Below the pieces are notes generated by a model. The model saw only the letters and a list, made by a program, of their open reading frames with translations. It was not told where the DNA came from and ran no database searches. A stretch of DNA of 64,000 nucleotides from Siniperca chuatsi (taxonomy: Eukaryota; Chordata; Actinopteri; Centrarchiformes; Sinipercidae), in assembly GCF_020085105.1 (NCBI RefSeq), contig NC_058063.1, positions 15,423,262-15,487,261 on the forward strand, read 5' to 3'. The position numbers were made by a program, and so were the translations under genes. Within the stretch, counting starts at the first letter, position 1; each line of letters starts with the position of its first letter. Positions 1-10,559 of the stretch are shown in pieces.

Positions 1-621
1 GCGTATAAAACTCTACTAGCGTCTGTTTTTGTCTTTTTTTTGTACAGCCATATACATTTACTCCCAGCCATTGTCCATTCAATTTGCTTTACAACCTCTC
101 TGCCCACACACACACAATCACACACACCCACTTTTTTATGTGGCACATGAAAGAGGTGACAGCTGGCCGCAAGTGGCAGCAGAGTGAGTGATCACAACAC
201 ACACACAGAGGAGATAAGAGTATTGATTGGTGTAGTCGCTCCATGTGTACAGGGACAGCTCCAGTCAGCTCAGTTAGTCTTCCTCTATTACCCAAGCAGT
301 CTGCTTTCAGTGTCCACTTATTAAAGTTTATTCAATTCTTAATTGCTTAATTGTCAAAAAATGTAAAGAATGGGTAACTGAGGGCATGCTTAAAGTATCC
401 CCTCTTTCTCTCCCTTTCTCCCTGTCTTTGGATCTCTTTTCCTCTCTGCATTTAAAGTAGCGTTTCTCCTTTAAGTTGATCAATTGCTGATTTGCAGCAA
501 AACAACATTTAGATTCTCTTGATCATCCACCACGCCAAGACGCTCAGTTATTAAACACTGATTAAAAATGATGTTTTAAGCTCCAAAAGATGAAGCCTCA
601 CCAGATTTAATTCCCTCACAG

Positions 622-647
622 ACACACACACACACACACACACACAC
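622..647. repeat. CA microsatellite
   Basis: About 13 CA units within nat8l intron 2. Confidence 0.9.
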
Positions 648-1040
648 GATCCTTATGTTGCCTCCTTGCAAAAACTTTTTCGTATCCGTGCAGCAAACTC
701 TCAAACATTAATCTTGACTGTTATCCGTATTTACTGAAGAAACATTTTGTCCAGCATTACAGAGATAATTCCTTAACAAGTAAATTTCCAACTTGTTTCA
801 CTCGTTCCTGCAGTTCACCTACCCAGTGTTCATTGTGGACAACGCGTTCTGAGATGTTGACAGAGGAGCAGACACAATCTATCACATACTGTTTCAGTGC
901 AGTTTAGAAGATCCACTCAAAACTTTTTGCTGAATAGCAAAGTTAGCTTCTTGGTGAAGCTAAAATCAAATCAAAGTTAATGTTTTGGAAAAAAAATACT
1001 TGGGTATTATTTACAAAGAGTTTAAGTCAAAAACTAGTTA

Positions 1041-1298
1041 TCAACATAAGCAAACAACCCCGCAACTGGCATCAGATTTTGAATCAAATGTTGCTAAATT
1101 TTGATTGGTGCACAGAAGTATGTGACAGGACATCACCTTTTTCCATCTGAGCCCCGCCCACTTAAAACCAGTGAGAAGAGCGCAGAGAAAAAAACACAGA
1201 AATCTCTCCTGTAAAATAACCGAAACTCTTTGCTCATGTAGGATCTCGTCGCTCTGACTGAGAAGCGGATGGAGAAAATATGTTTTCAGGGCCTTTAA
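1041..1298 (-). mobile_element. Partial copy of a TIR element (TTAAAGGCCCTGAAAAC family)
   Basis: On the minus strand this segment starts TTAAAGGCCCTGAAAAC and runs parallel to 16156-16420 on the plus strand. Shared blocks include AGAGATTTCTG, AAGTGGGCGGGG and GGAAAAAGGTGATGTC. The distal inverted end is not obvious here, so this is a truncated copy. Confidence 0.75.
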
Positions 1299-2393
1299 GT
1301 TCATCAAGCTCTCCTCTGTACATAATCACACACTCCTCCGTGCTACCTGCCATGTCATCCATGTACACACTTCAAATAAAAAACACACACACCACAACAA
1401 ATGACAGTTACGTGAGAGGTGCCTCTCTATCAGGACTGCATGTTGGTGCCCAGGTGTTCGTCCCCCCTGGGCCCATTCAGTTTGCATGGCTATAATCATT
1501 AGCATTGTCCAAGAGCAGTGGTGCCTGACCCCCTCTAAACCATCACGGCCCTGCAGCAATAATGGGAATGCTAAATTGCAATTGTGTATGCAGTGGATTA
1601 CCAGGCCAGAGGGCACAATGTCAGAGAGAAAGAGACAATGGGGGGCAATTGACTGGCTTAACTAACACCTGCTTTTTATATTGCCCACGTGGTTTGGGTT
1701 AACAGGGGATAAATGTGTCTAAGAAGTTACAGGGCAGGGTGATGAATGAAAATATGTCATGTGTTTGTGGTTGGCCATCGCTCACACCTCAAAACTCAAC
1801 TCCCCAAGAGAATGAATAGTTTGAGATGACACTAGAGGTGGATTGATTTTTCCAATTAGAGACTTTAGTGGAGGAAATGAGCCTTGCCGACACTGAGTGT
1901 ACTGCAGAAAGTGTATCAGCAGTTTCCTCCATGCGATCAATAGCCCTGTGATGCAACCCCCCCCCCTCGCTGCCTGTGAGAGGAAGCAAGTGGGGGAAGG
2001 AGTGGAGAAAGAGACAGGGGAGGAGGGGTGGGAAAGAAGAGTGGAGGAGAAGGAAAGCAGAGAGACGACCTGCATATTTGTTGAGTTGCCTCTGGACTGA
2101 CTCTCTAGACCCAGTCGGTTTTACAGTTTCAAGTATGTGTAAGTCACCTGCCCTTCATCTAGTTACTCAAGGTTTTTGTTTTTTATCCGTCCTGCTGTAG
2201 CAAAATTACAGGCCCTAACTTTTTATAGTGTGGATAGAGGGTTTTTATACCTTATCTTTATCATCATTCCTCTTGATTCCTTTTTAAAATCAGCACCGGT
2301 GGTGGAGCATCGCCAACTGACAAACCAGACAATGTGTATTTATCTCATTAGTCACACTACAGTGAGAACAGTGACGTTTCTCCCTTGTCTTAC

Positions 2394-2558
2394 CTGTGGG
2401 TGTCATGTAATAAGCCTCTATGTCAGCCATGTCCGTGTGCAGAGCACAGTCCAGATAACTCTGGATAACTTTCCTGCTGTAGTAGTAGCGCGCACCCATG
2501 AGAATGAGGGGTGCACAGCAGGTCAGCGTGACGGATTTGGTCACGAAAAAGCACATTA
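2394..2558 (-). CDS. nat8l: nat8l coding exon 2
   Basis: Fifty-five codons, residues 102-156, with a phase 1 splice on both sides. The acceptor is TCCATAG| and the donor ACAG|GTAAGA. It carries the hydrophobic segment and the Y-Y-Y-S-R-K and H-T-D-M-A-D-I-E motifs that make the assignment secure. Confidence 0.92.
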
Positions 2559-4236
2559 CTATGGAGAAATGGAAGAAAAATAAACGAAACCTGTCAGAAA
2601 AGAGAATCACATGTTTGATTTTGGCAGAAATTGACCCCACACAGACACAGAAGAGGCAATATGACATTTGTAAGCATCAATAAGTGAAACAGTTACATCA
2701 AATTCTGTTATGGAGGTACAATATGAACATTTTGATAAAGAGAGATTAGGATTAGTTTCACACAAGGCTGCAAAGAAACATTCATCACACTGTGAAGTAA
2801 GACACATTAGTACAGCTGGAGGAGCACACAATGTGACAGGGTAAAACTAAAACAGGGTAGGCTTTCGGTAGAGAGGGCATGTTAGTATTGAATTCATCAA
2901 ACCAGTTCAGTCCATATTGGAGTAATTAGCCGGCTGTGACGCTGGGGGGCGCACAGGGAAACACAAACAAGCAGGCGGGATGCTGCATAGCGTGTTGTTG
3001 CGTGGCATGCAATAACCTAGTAGTTAGTTTACTCCACTGCACCCCAGCGTGGTGTGAAACATCAGCATGACATGTAGAAGGGACTTGATACTCTATTAAA
3101 GAGAATTTCAACTATCAGTCACTAAGACACATTCAGACCGCTGTGAAATACAATTTGTTTGGCTTTTACAGGCGTCTAATGAGTCTAAATACCGCCAAAT
3201 TGACACAGCAGGCTACTTTTTCATGCCAAAACTGTATGGATTTTGAGTTTGTAGCAGCTTGTTTGATCCTGACGTGCCTAACGGCACCGGTCACGATACA
3301 TGAGGCTTTAATCTGCGCCGGCAACATCAACAAAAGCCAAACGAGATCACAGTGCATGACTGGCGCATTGGCTGCTGAGCAGAGGCGGAGGAGGGGGGCG
3401 TGGGGAGCGCCCGCACGCTGCGTGTGCGCGCCTCGGGGGATTGTGGGTTGGGGTGCGCGGGGGAGTGCTTTTTGGGTACGTGCGCGCACCCTGTGGGCCA
3501 ATCCTCAAATTCATTCACTCATTCATACACGGCACCGGCATGTCATCACATCATCAGCGGGCCCGCCGGTTATACACGTGCACCATGCGCCTGGCCATGC
3601 CTTTTGTTGCATGATGAGCAACATGCCGGTGTGTGCCGGCGGAAAGAGAGCCGCGCTGGCACAGTGTGGTGCTGCAACAGATTTCAACTTAACTGTACAT
3701 CGCCTTCAGGGCCGGATAGTGCAGAGAAACGTTAGATTTGTGTGGGATTTAAGACAAGTTTCTCAAATAAATCCCATTAGGATGTGATCTTAGAAATAAC
3801 TCCCATATACATAATTAATGTTAGGGATTATGTCGAAGTTTTCTACAGCATTAGAAACGTGGGTCTGAAACCTAATATGAAGATAAATAACACAGTATAG
3901 GACACATGATGCAAGGCAGGGAGGGTACTTACCTGTCAGAAGAGCATATAAAAACTGAGTCTTGGGCTGCTGCCTGAGCCCCCTAAACGCCGTGTTGGGT
4001 ATCCTCTCCATAATACCCTCGTAAAAGATGCGCCGCACCTCCTCTTGATCCCCGCGCTCGAACTCGCGGATAAAAACCGCATCTTTCCTCACATCCTTGG
4101 CCTCGGTGGGGTTCAGAGCCGCGCTGGACGGAGGAGAGCTCCACATGATCGACTCTTTTTTGGTCCCAGGTATAGCATCGTGTTCGTCCGCAACAATTTT
4201 AGTCTCGCAAACCATTTTGGGAGACGAAAAATGCAT
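2394..4236 (-). CDS. nat8l: N-acetylaspartate synthetase (NAT8L), 5' part: exons 1 and 2 of a gene running off the left edge
   Basis: NAT8L transfers acetyl from acetyl-CoA to L-aspartate to make N-acetylaspartate, mainly in neurons, on ER or mitochondrial membranes (family knowledge). Exon 1 (4236-3933) encodes 101 residues and contains M-V-C-E-T-K-I-V near the start and I-M-E-R-I-P-N-T-A-F-R-G-L-R-Q, both hallmarks of vertebrate NAT8L. Exon 2 (2558-2394) adds a hydrophobic membrane stretch and then R-Y-Y-Y-S-R-K-V and C-A-L-H-T-D-M-A-D-I-E. The splice is phase 1 and frame is kept (304 + 165 nt). I chose the ATG at 4236 because the family starts Met-His a few residues before M-V-C-E-T-K; an in-frame ATG at 4257 would add seven residues, and one at 4215 would remove seven. 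The acetyl-CoA-binding core must lie in an exon beyond position 1; I see no match in 1-2393. The TATA-like promoter is listed separately. Confidence 0.93.
2559..3932 (-). other. nat8l: nat8l intron 1
   Basis: A 1374-bp intron. The part at about 3365-3660 is GC- and CpG-rich, unlike the rest of the window, and sits about 270-570 bp downstream of exon 1, so it may belong to the promoter CpG island. No other coding exon is supported. Confidence 0.6.
3933..4236 (-). CDS. nat8l: nat8l coding exon 1
   Basis: Residues 1-101 plus one base of codon 102. The donor is CAG|GTAAGT at 3932. It encodes the divergent N-terminal region and the conserved block around I-P-N-T-A-F-R-G-L. Confidence 0.9.
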
Positions 4237-4419
4237 GCAACTGGCCGCAAAAAACAACTACAGTTAGGAAAAAGGGGGAAGAATGAGAGTGAAAATGGAT
4301 GATGCGTGATATTTTCTTAAAAAACAGAGAAACGATGAAGGGGATAAGACGAAGGGGGATGTTCTGCTGCAACCCTGAGCGTTTCTGACGACCAAGACTT
4401 GCCGGTGTGATTCAAGCAG

Positions 4420-4427
4420 TATTTATA
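4420..4427 (-). promoter_or_regulatory. nat8l: Candidate TATA box of nat8l
   Basis: TATAAATA on the minus strand, preceded by GC-rich sequence, about 185 bp upstream of the chosen start codon. A start of transcription some 30 bp downstream (near 4390) would leave a 5' UTR of about 150 nt. This is inferred from position and motif only. Confidence 0.45.
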
Positions 4428-4573
4428 AACGGGCAGGGCGGGTAGATTCAGGTTCAGGGGTTGGGGTGGTCCTCTCGCTGCACAGATTGGTGGAAGCGGT
4501 ACGCCGTTAAATGCTGGTGGGCGAGGGAGGAGGGAGAGACAGACACAGTCGCTCTCTCTGCATCTGATCAGGC

Positions 4574-4599
4574 TTGTGTGTGTGTGTGTGTGTGTGTGT
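4574..4599. repeat. GT microsatellite
   Basis: About 13 uninterrupted GT units, 330 bp upstream of the nat8l start codon. Confidence 0.9.
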
Positions 4600-5343
4600 T
4601 TTGAGGATGTGGGCCCATGAGGCGGGGGGTGCGATGGTGAGATTGCGTAGAGAGGTTGTTTCTGAACAGGTTTTTCTTCATTATGTCTTTTTTAAATGAG
4701 GAGGATCCCCCGGTTTGTTGAGATACCATGGCTGTAAAGGATGCGAAAAGCAGCACAAAGGCGCAAGGTAAAGCGTGGGCGATGCGTCAAACAGGAGGAA
4801 ATCCCAGTAACAGGGCGGCTGCAGCTTAGAAAAAGCTCTTATGCTGTTTATAATTTAAAAAATGAGCTTATAATAATTTATAATGTAGGTTTATAATTAA
4901 ATACGAGGTGAAAATAGTTAGATTCGGTGGACATCTCCGTTGTTGCGCAGATACATAAGCTACTGTGACAATGAGGGAGTGGAATAGACTCTAAAATAAG
5001 ACTTATACGTTTCTATCCTGATGTGAATCGGCATTAAAAGGACACTATAAAGCCTTAAATAGTCGATCTTCTGTCTGGGCACTGTCTGCACATACAGGCT
5101 CACACTGGGCTGCGCAGCCTCCTCTGCCTGTTGACTGACAGCTCTGCTGCACTGCAGTGATTCCTCCGCGGCTTCCCTTCGCTTTGTCGCCCTGCTCCTG
5201 TCATACATCAGTCCTAACGTGGAGATTAGATCTCGCCTTACTGTGCATCTGAAACCTCCTACTGGCCTATCTGTCGGCGACTTGCACCGCACACACCAGC
5301 GACGACAATACCGGATTCATGCACGACTGTGGCGGCGGCGGTG

Positions 5344-5373
5344 GTGATGATGATGATGATGATGATGATGATG
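5344..5373. repeat. GAT trinucleotide microsatellite
   Basis: About ten GAT units directly after a short GGC run. Confidence 0.9.
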
Positions 5374-5644
5374 CTCGATTCGGCCCTTTGTTGTCCCCCG
5401 ACACTCCCTATAATTAACCGCGACTGTTATCATACACAGTCAAGCTTTCTTGAATGAAAGTGCTGCCATGATTTGCGTGTGCTTTTATTTTGACAGCTTC
5501 AAGATAACAATTAGGGAATGAAAGAGGTTTAGTTGATATTTACAGTTAATGACAATAGTTTCACCACCCTTCAGACATGAGAAGAAAAGATGGTAATAAC
5601 ATATACATGTAAGGATGCTATACAGCTGGATGACAATAGGGTAT

Positions 5645-5745
5645 TATAAAGAGTACGGCCCAGACCTGCTCTGTAGGAAAAGTGCAATGAGATACCTTCT
5701 GTTGTGAATTGGCGCTATATAAATAAAACTGAATTGAATTATTGC
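5645..5745 (+). mobile_element. 3' end of an L2-like LINE or SINE
   Basis: The block ending GGCGCTATATAAATAAAACT followed by a short GAATT tail is a very common 3' tail of fish L2-type retroelements. Only the tail is present. Confidence 0.65.
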
Positions 5746-6045
5746 GCCTCACTGGCACACGGTAACATCCCTAAATGAACAGTATCCTATGAAGTTTTCT
5801 TTGCCACTGTAATTAAGAAAACTAAGTTCATATTTTCACTGAAGCCCGGAGAACATGTGTTTAGGCTGCAGGCCTGCAGCTCTTTGTGGGAGTGAGGAAC
5901 CTCGCAGAGTTACAGTCGCATATGTAAAGCAGAACTAGTTTGAACTGGATCATCAGAGGCAACCTGCTATTGATAAGGCTGCATCCACCCCCACTCCCTC
6001 CTCCTTAAGGTATCCCCCTCCTCCCACCATAGAGCTGCCGGGAGA

Positions 6046-6083
6046 GGAGGAGGAGGAGGAGGAGGAGGAGGAGGAGGAGGAGG
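6046..6083. repeat. GGA trinucleotide microsatellite
   Basis: Twelve or so GGA units. The opposite strand reads as a long leucine or serine run in one ORF, which is not a gene. Confidence 0.9.
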
Positions 6084-6959
6084 GCAGGCAGATAACCTGC
6101 AGTGTCAAAAAGTCCGCACATGCTCAACCCGGACATTTGCTCTATAAAGATGCGGTGGAAAGATGTTTTTCTACGCATCAGAACCTGCTCTGCAGCGTTT
6201 CTCACCATGCCGACCGGGTGGAAGATGGTCTGAGCATGCGCAGTGTTTCTTTTTGGTTGACTCCTGAGAGTGCTGCCTTTAAGTGCTGTCGGTAATATAG
6301 CAACCAAGAAATGAGGAAGGATGAAGAAGCAAATGATGGAAAACAATTATACCTATGACAACCCCCAAAATTAATCAATAAAACATAATAAAAAAGACAT
6401 ATTTATGATATCGTTGATATAGTTGTATCCTCTATTTTGCCACTGCAGTAGCAAGTCTGAGCCACGATTTTGGAAATAAAACAACATCCACTAAAACCTT
6501 CTTCTGTCTGTCTGCTTTCTACTTTCTCAAACATCTCCACATCAAAAATAAAGACCCTCAAAAAGCCCAATTCAATGAAAATTTAGATTGTACAAAAATC
6601 GATTGTTTCTGTGAGAATCTAAAACAGTCCCTGGTTGGGCCTTTTATGTTCAAACTGCGATAGTAATTGTGATGTGTTTTCAGACCTGTAATGAGAGCAG
6701 CAGGTGTTTGTTTTGGAAGTGTGCTGTGATTTTGACAGAGAAGGTGTAAGTCACTAAGGTACTGAAGGCTGCCTCCAGCTTGGATATGAATACAGACTGC
6801 TCTTATTTATACCACATTTGGAAGTCTGAGGATTGGTCACGGGGGGTTGCAGATGACAAGGATGCCAAAAAAGTCAGGATAAAGTAGTTGGAAGGCGCTG
6901 CTCTGTGTGTGCAGTTATTGGCAGTCGTCACATTTGGAGAAGGTGGTGGTATTTGTGCA

Positions 6960-7560
6960 CCAAAACAAGACAAGACACCTACCAAGATGGCGGCGTCCAA
7001 TGGCGGCGTGGTGTTGCTCAGTCTGTGTTGTCTGCTAATGAAACCCAACAACTTGAAGTGGTGGACTTCCGTAAGAGCCATTGCGGCCATCTACCTTCAG
7101 TCATAAATGGTCAGGAAATTCAACAGGTGGAGAACTACAGATTCTTGGGTGTGACGATCTCCTCTTCTTTAAAGTGGGAAGTCAACACTACAACAGTACT
7201 GAAGAAAGACAAAGACAAAACGGTGCAAACTGCATCAAAAATCATAGACCAGGAGCTGCCGTCCCTTGCTGAAATCTACAGCATTAGACTACGGATAGTT
7301 CTGTAATAGCACTTTCCTGTTCGTGCCCTTAACGCCTAAATCACTAATGTATTTATACATCAAAGCTGGTTTGTGGTACTGATAGCATTCCCATGGGAAC
7401 GCTTGTTTTAAATATTTATTATTATGAAAACAATGTTTTTTCTGCATCATGTCCCAAGGTGGTTACTGTATGTGATGTGAGGTTTTTGTTTTGTGTGAGC
7501 TCACCAAACCAAATTCCTGTCAACGATGTTGAAATGGCAATAAAGTATTGAATCTTGAAT
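6960..7560 (+). mobile_element. Degenerate L2-like non-LTR retrotransposon fragment
   Basis: The plus strand reads V-V-D-F-R-K, then I-N-G-Q-E-I, then Y-R-F-L-G-V-T-I-S and L-K-W, in the order seen at the C-terminal end of fish L2-type reverse transcriptases. It then jumps to A-S-K-I-I-D-Q-E-L-P-S-L-A-E-I-Y, so the middle of the domain is deleted. A 3' tail with AATAAAG and TTGAATCTTGAAT ends the element at about 7560. The longest readable frame is 133 codons and shifts, so it is dead. Confidence 0.75.
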
Positions 7561-9815
7561 ATTTCATAGTTTGAATCAGCTGGTGTTTATGTTGTCCTGA
7601 TTTATGAGAACATAAATAAAATATGAAATACGCTGTCAAATGCAGATGAGAAACTCGAGTTGTCATGAAAAAAAATACAGTATTGTTTCATCTCTGGTCA
7701 ACACATTTAATGTCTAAAATATATTATTTAAAAAAGACCTTTTGCCAAAAAAAAAAAATAGGTTTGTAGAATATGTTTGGCCACCAGAGTTTACAGCATG
7801 CTTTCTTTTTTTATTCAGTCAGCCAATGATAGTTCAGGTTCTCCTTCTGGCCCCTCGTTGAGTCCCTCAACAACACATTCATCACTAAATCTCTATTTGT
7901 AACAACAAACAAGATCAGCCAATAAGAGGAGCAACAGTGGTCATTTTCACACATGTCACACTCAGCTTTTCAAATCCCACGCTATATAATACCATAACTT
8001 ATACATGTACTAATCTGCATATTTAGCATTCTTTGTTAGCATTTCTCTTAAACAGCTGAATGTCTGGACCGAATTCCATCCAATACTTGTTAAGATATTT
8101 CACTCTGGATCAAAGCGTGGTTATAAATAAATCAACTACAAACTAATATGCCCCCAAATACCGAGTGTTTTGTTGCCCGTTGAAAATCCCCACACAGAGC
8201 CCCACATATTGTTCTAATAATCTTGAATATGACCTCTGAGGAAACCCCCCTCCCCTCTAAAGGTCACATCGTGCCACTGCTGGCTTTCCTGCCTCTGCTC
8301 CTGCCGTGACCTCTTGACCCTTTTCAGCGACTTGGCAGCCCGGCAGGACTCTGCTCCTCAGAAGTTTAAGGCTTCAGCGTGTTCCCCACAGTGTGCAGGG
8401 TGCAGCAGGTTGGTTTATTTGTGTTGCACTTTTCAACAACAAGGCAATTCAAAGGGCTTTACATAAGACATACAAAAGACACAAGAATCTTTGGCTTTTT
8501 ATTTACACATACATTTCATTTAGATATTCTAACCGGTGATTTTATGATTATGATATGATTATTGATCAGAAGCATACATGGACACATTATGAAACACTGG
8601 GCCCCTTCGTGCAGGCATGTAAAGGATCCCCCCTCCTACGTATCAGAGCATCCTCACTCCCACCCCATACGTCGCTCGTGGCCATTTTACATCTTTTCCT
8701 GTTTTTCTGCAGATTAACCTGACCTCTAAAGTTGTGCTATTGGTGGAAAATAAATCTTAAACTTTATCATTTTCTTCTTGCTGGAGATAAAAAAAGAGGC
8801 AAAATCTTTCCCAAAGCAACCTGCTTCAGCACTGACACTCCTCTCCACAGCTATGAAATACTATAGCTTACTATACAAAATATAATAGAAAAACATCAAA
8901 GAAAACTTGTAATGCAGATTATATATATTAAAGCAGAGCTGTTCATATATAAATATATTCAAATATATTTACATTTCTAATTTTAATGTAGGTTTACTGT
9001 AGCAACAAGCTTTATTATTATTAGATCCGACTTTGTATTAGCAAACGCACCACATCAAAGAATCAGGAGCAAATTAAGCGAGATCAGGACATTCCTACTT
9101 TTGACTGAGCCCCATGGCTTTCCAATGTTAAATGTTAACAACAGTCACTTCAACAGAAGCTCTGGTTTTGGGAGCCCTTTGGCCCCTGGGCCTGTGCCTG
9201 GTAAGCCTGTTCAGTAATCCATCCATGGAAGCACAGCATCTACATCATGCACAGGCCTAGCAGCATTTTGTATTTACAGTATGAGAATATATATGAGTAT
9301 GAGAAACACATTTTTTTATAAACTTTATAAATGTTTTTTATTGGGATGTCAGCTCCTTGTCTTAAATTAAAACATTTAAATTCAAATAGCAGGTATTAAA
9401 AGTCATTATGAATTCTGAATTTTAATGAGAATTTGGGATAGATCTTATTTAAATGTGTTCTTTCAGAGTTCAGACATCTTGCTCATATTTGTTATATATC
9501 AAGATATCAAAAGAAACAGTCTCTAATGCAATCTTTAAAAAAAACATCCTTATTTCTGATGTCTGATTCCTACAGATATGCTATTTTATTTCATAATATA
9601 TGTTTAGTATTTCATACTGAAAATATTATTTCATTTAATGTATTTCTTATTATAGGATTTGTGTTATTTCCTATGCTTTCAAATCATTCAGTTGCTCAGT
9701 TATTACACTGCTGTTATTCTGTATTCCCTTATAATGCTGTAATGTATAATGTATAGTTCTCATTCATAGATTCTACTTACACTTGCTATAGTGTTGTAGT
9801 GGTAAGTCACATACA
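7561..9815. other. Intergenic AT-rich DNA with repeat fragments
   Basis: No gene supported. A fragment near 8050-8130 belongs to the family seen at 55215-55410, and 8405-8480 resembles a fish LINE or SINE tail (CACTTTTCAACAACAAGGCA). The rest shows nothing I can name. Confidence 0.5.
8050..8130 (+). repeat. Fragment of a dispersed fish repeat
   Basis: The order ATCCAATA, TTGTTAAGATATTTCA, CTGGATCAAAG matches, with substitutions, the block at 55290-55335 (ATCTAATA, GTTGAGATATTTCA, CTGGACCAAAG). Confidence 0.6.
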
Positions 9816-10215
9816 CAGTGGTGGAAGCAATTCTCAGATCCTTTCCTTATTAAAAGTAGCAATACTCCATCACAAGTAAAAGTATACTTAAAATGAGTTG
9901 TAAATTGGTAATTGAAAGCACTGAGGTATTACCAGAAAAGTATCATAAAACACTCATGCATGATGACCCCTTTCCTACTGCATTATTGTCATTAATATGT
10001 ATGTTATATATTGTTGTATTATTACAAATGCATTAATGCGTAAGCAACATTTAAATGTTTCAGCTGGTCAGGGTGGAGCTCATTTAAACTTTTTTTCATA
10101 CTGGTGTGTAGTTTGAGCTATAGCAGCTGATCATACAATATATTTGTATGTAAAATACTCCGCTCCAAAGTAAGTAGTAGCTATAACAGGTCAAATAAAT
10201 GTGTAGTAAAAAAGG
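9816..10215 (+). mobile_element. TIR-type element of the CAGTGGTGGAA family
   Basis: Starts CAGTGGTGGAAGCAATTCTC and carries repeated AAGTA / TACTT blocks. It shares the internal GTTTGAGCTATAGCAGCTGA region with 29095-29340. Other partial copies lie at 26545-26870, 40840-40930, 49230-49420 and 50475-51172. Non-autonomous, no ORF. Confidence 0.7.
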
Positions 10216-10512
10216 TAGAAGACAGATGGCTTTACAACCTCTTCTTTCCTAAAGACAAATACAGTATGCTCATCAATGTGTGATGTTTAACTAGACGTTT
10301 ATAAAGTTGGACATATTTAAGTAATAAAAAAAGTAAAAGACAATAGGTAAATCAATAAGCTATAAATATTTTGTACTGCTCTCTCTCTTCTGCCAGATGT
10401 GAGTAAATGCAGGACAAGTAGTCCTTTTTAAGGCTTTAAATTTAGATGATAAAATAAGACCTTCTCAGCTTTTTGGCTCAGTTTCAGATGTGAAAAAAAG
10501 AAGAAATTGTCG

Positions 10513-10515
<3 letters not shown>

Positions 10516-10558
<43 letters not shown>
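10516..10558. repeat. GT microsatellite
   Basis: More than twenty GT units, one of the longest dinucleotide arrays in the window. Confidence 0.95.

Positions 10559-10559
<1 letters not shown>

Larger units (their letters stand above)
1..2393 (-). other. nat8l: nat8l intron 2 (partial)
   Basis: No coding exon seen. It holds a CA microsatellite at about 622-647, one copy of a dispersed repeat at 1041-1298 (minus) and a stretch at 1430-1660 that does not look repetitive and is discussed under findings. Confidence 0.6.
4440..6950. other. Intergenic sequence upstream of nat8l
   Basis: No gene seen. It contains GT, GAT and GGA microsatellites and an L2-like 3' end near 5645-5745. The first kilobase is relatively GC-rich and may hold distal nat8l promoter elements. 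Confidence 0.5.

Noticed and set aside
3143-3787. 214-codon plus-strand ORF, the longest in the window
   Set aside because: It is antisense within nat8l intron 1 and crosses a GC-rich, stop-poor block. Its translation has no domain, and Cys, His and Arg are scattered as in chance frames.
3790-3932. Continuation of the nat8l exon 1 frame past the donor
   Set aside because: Conservation stops exactly at CAG|GTAAGT, and exon 2 continues the human-like protein in phase.
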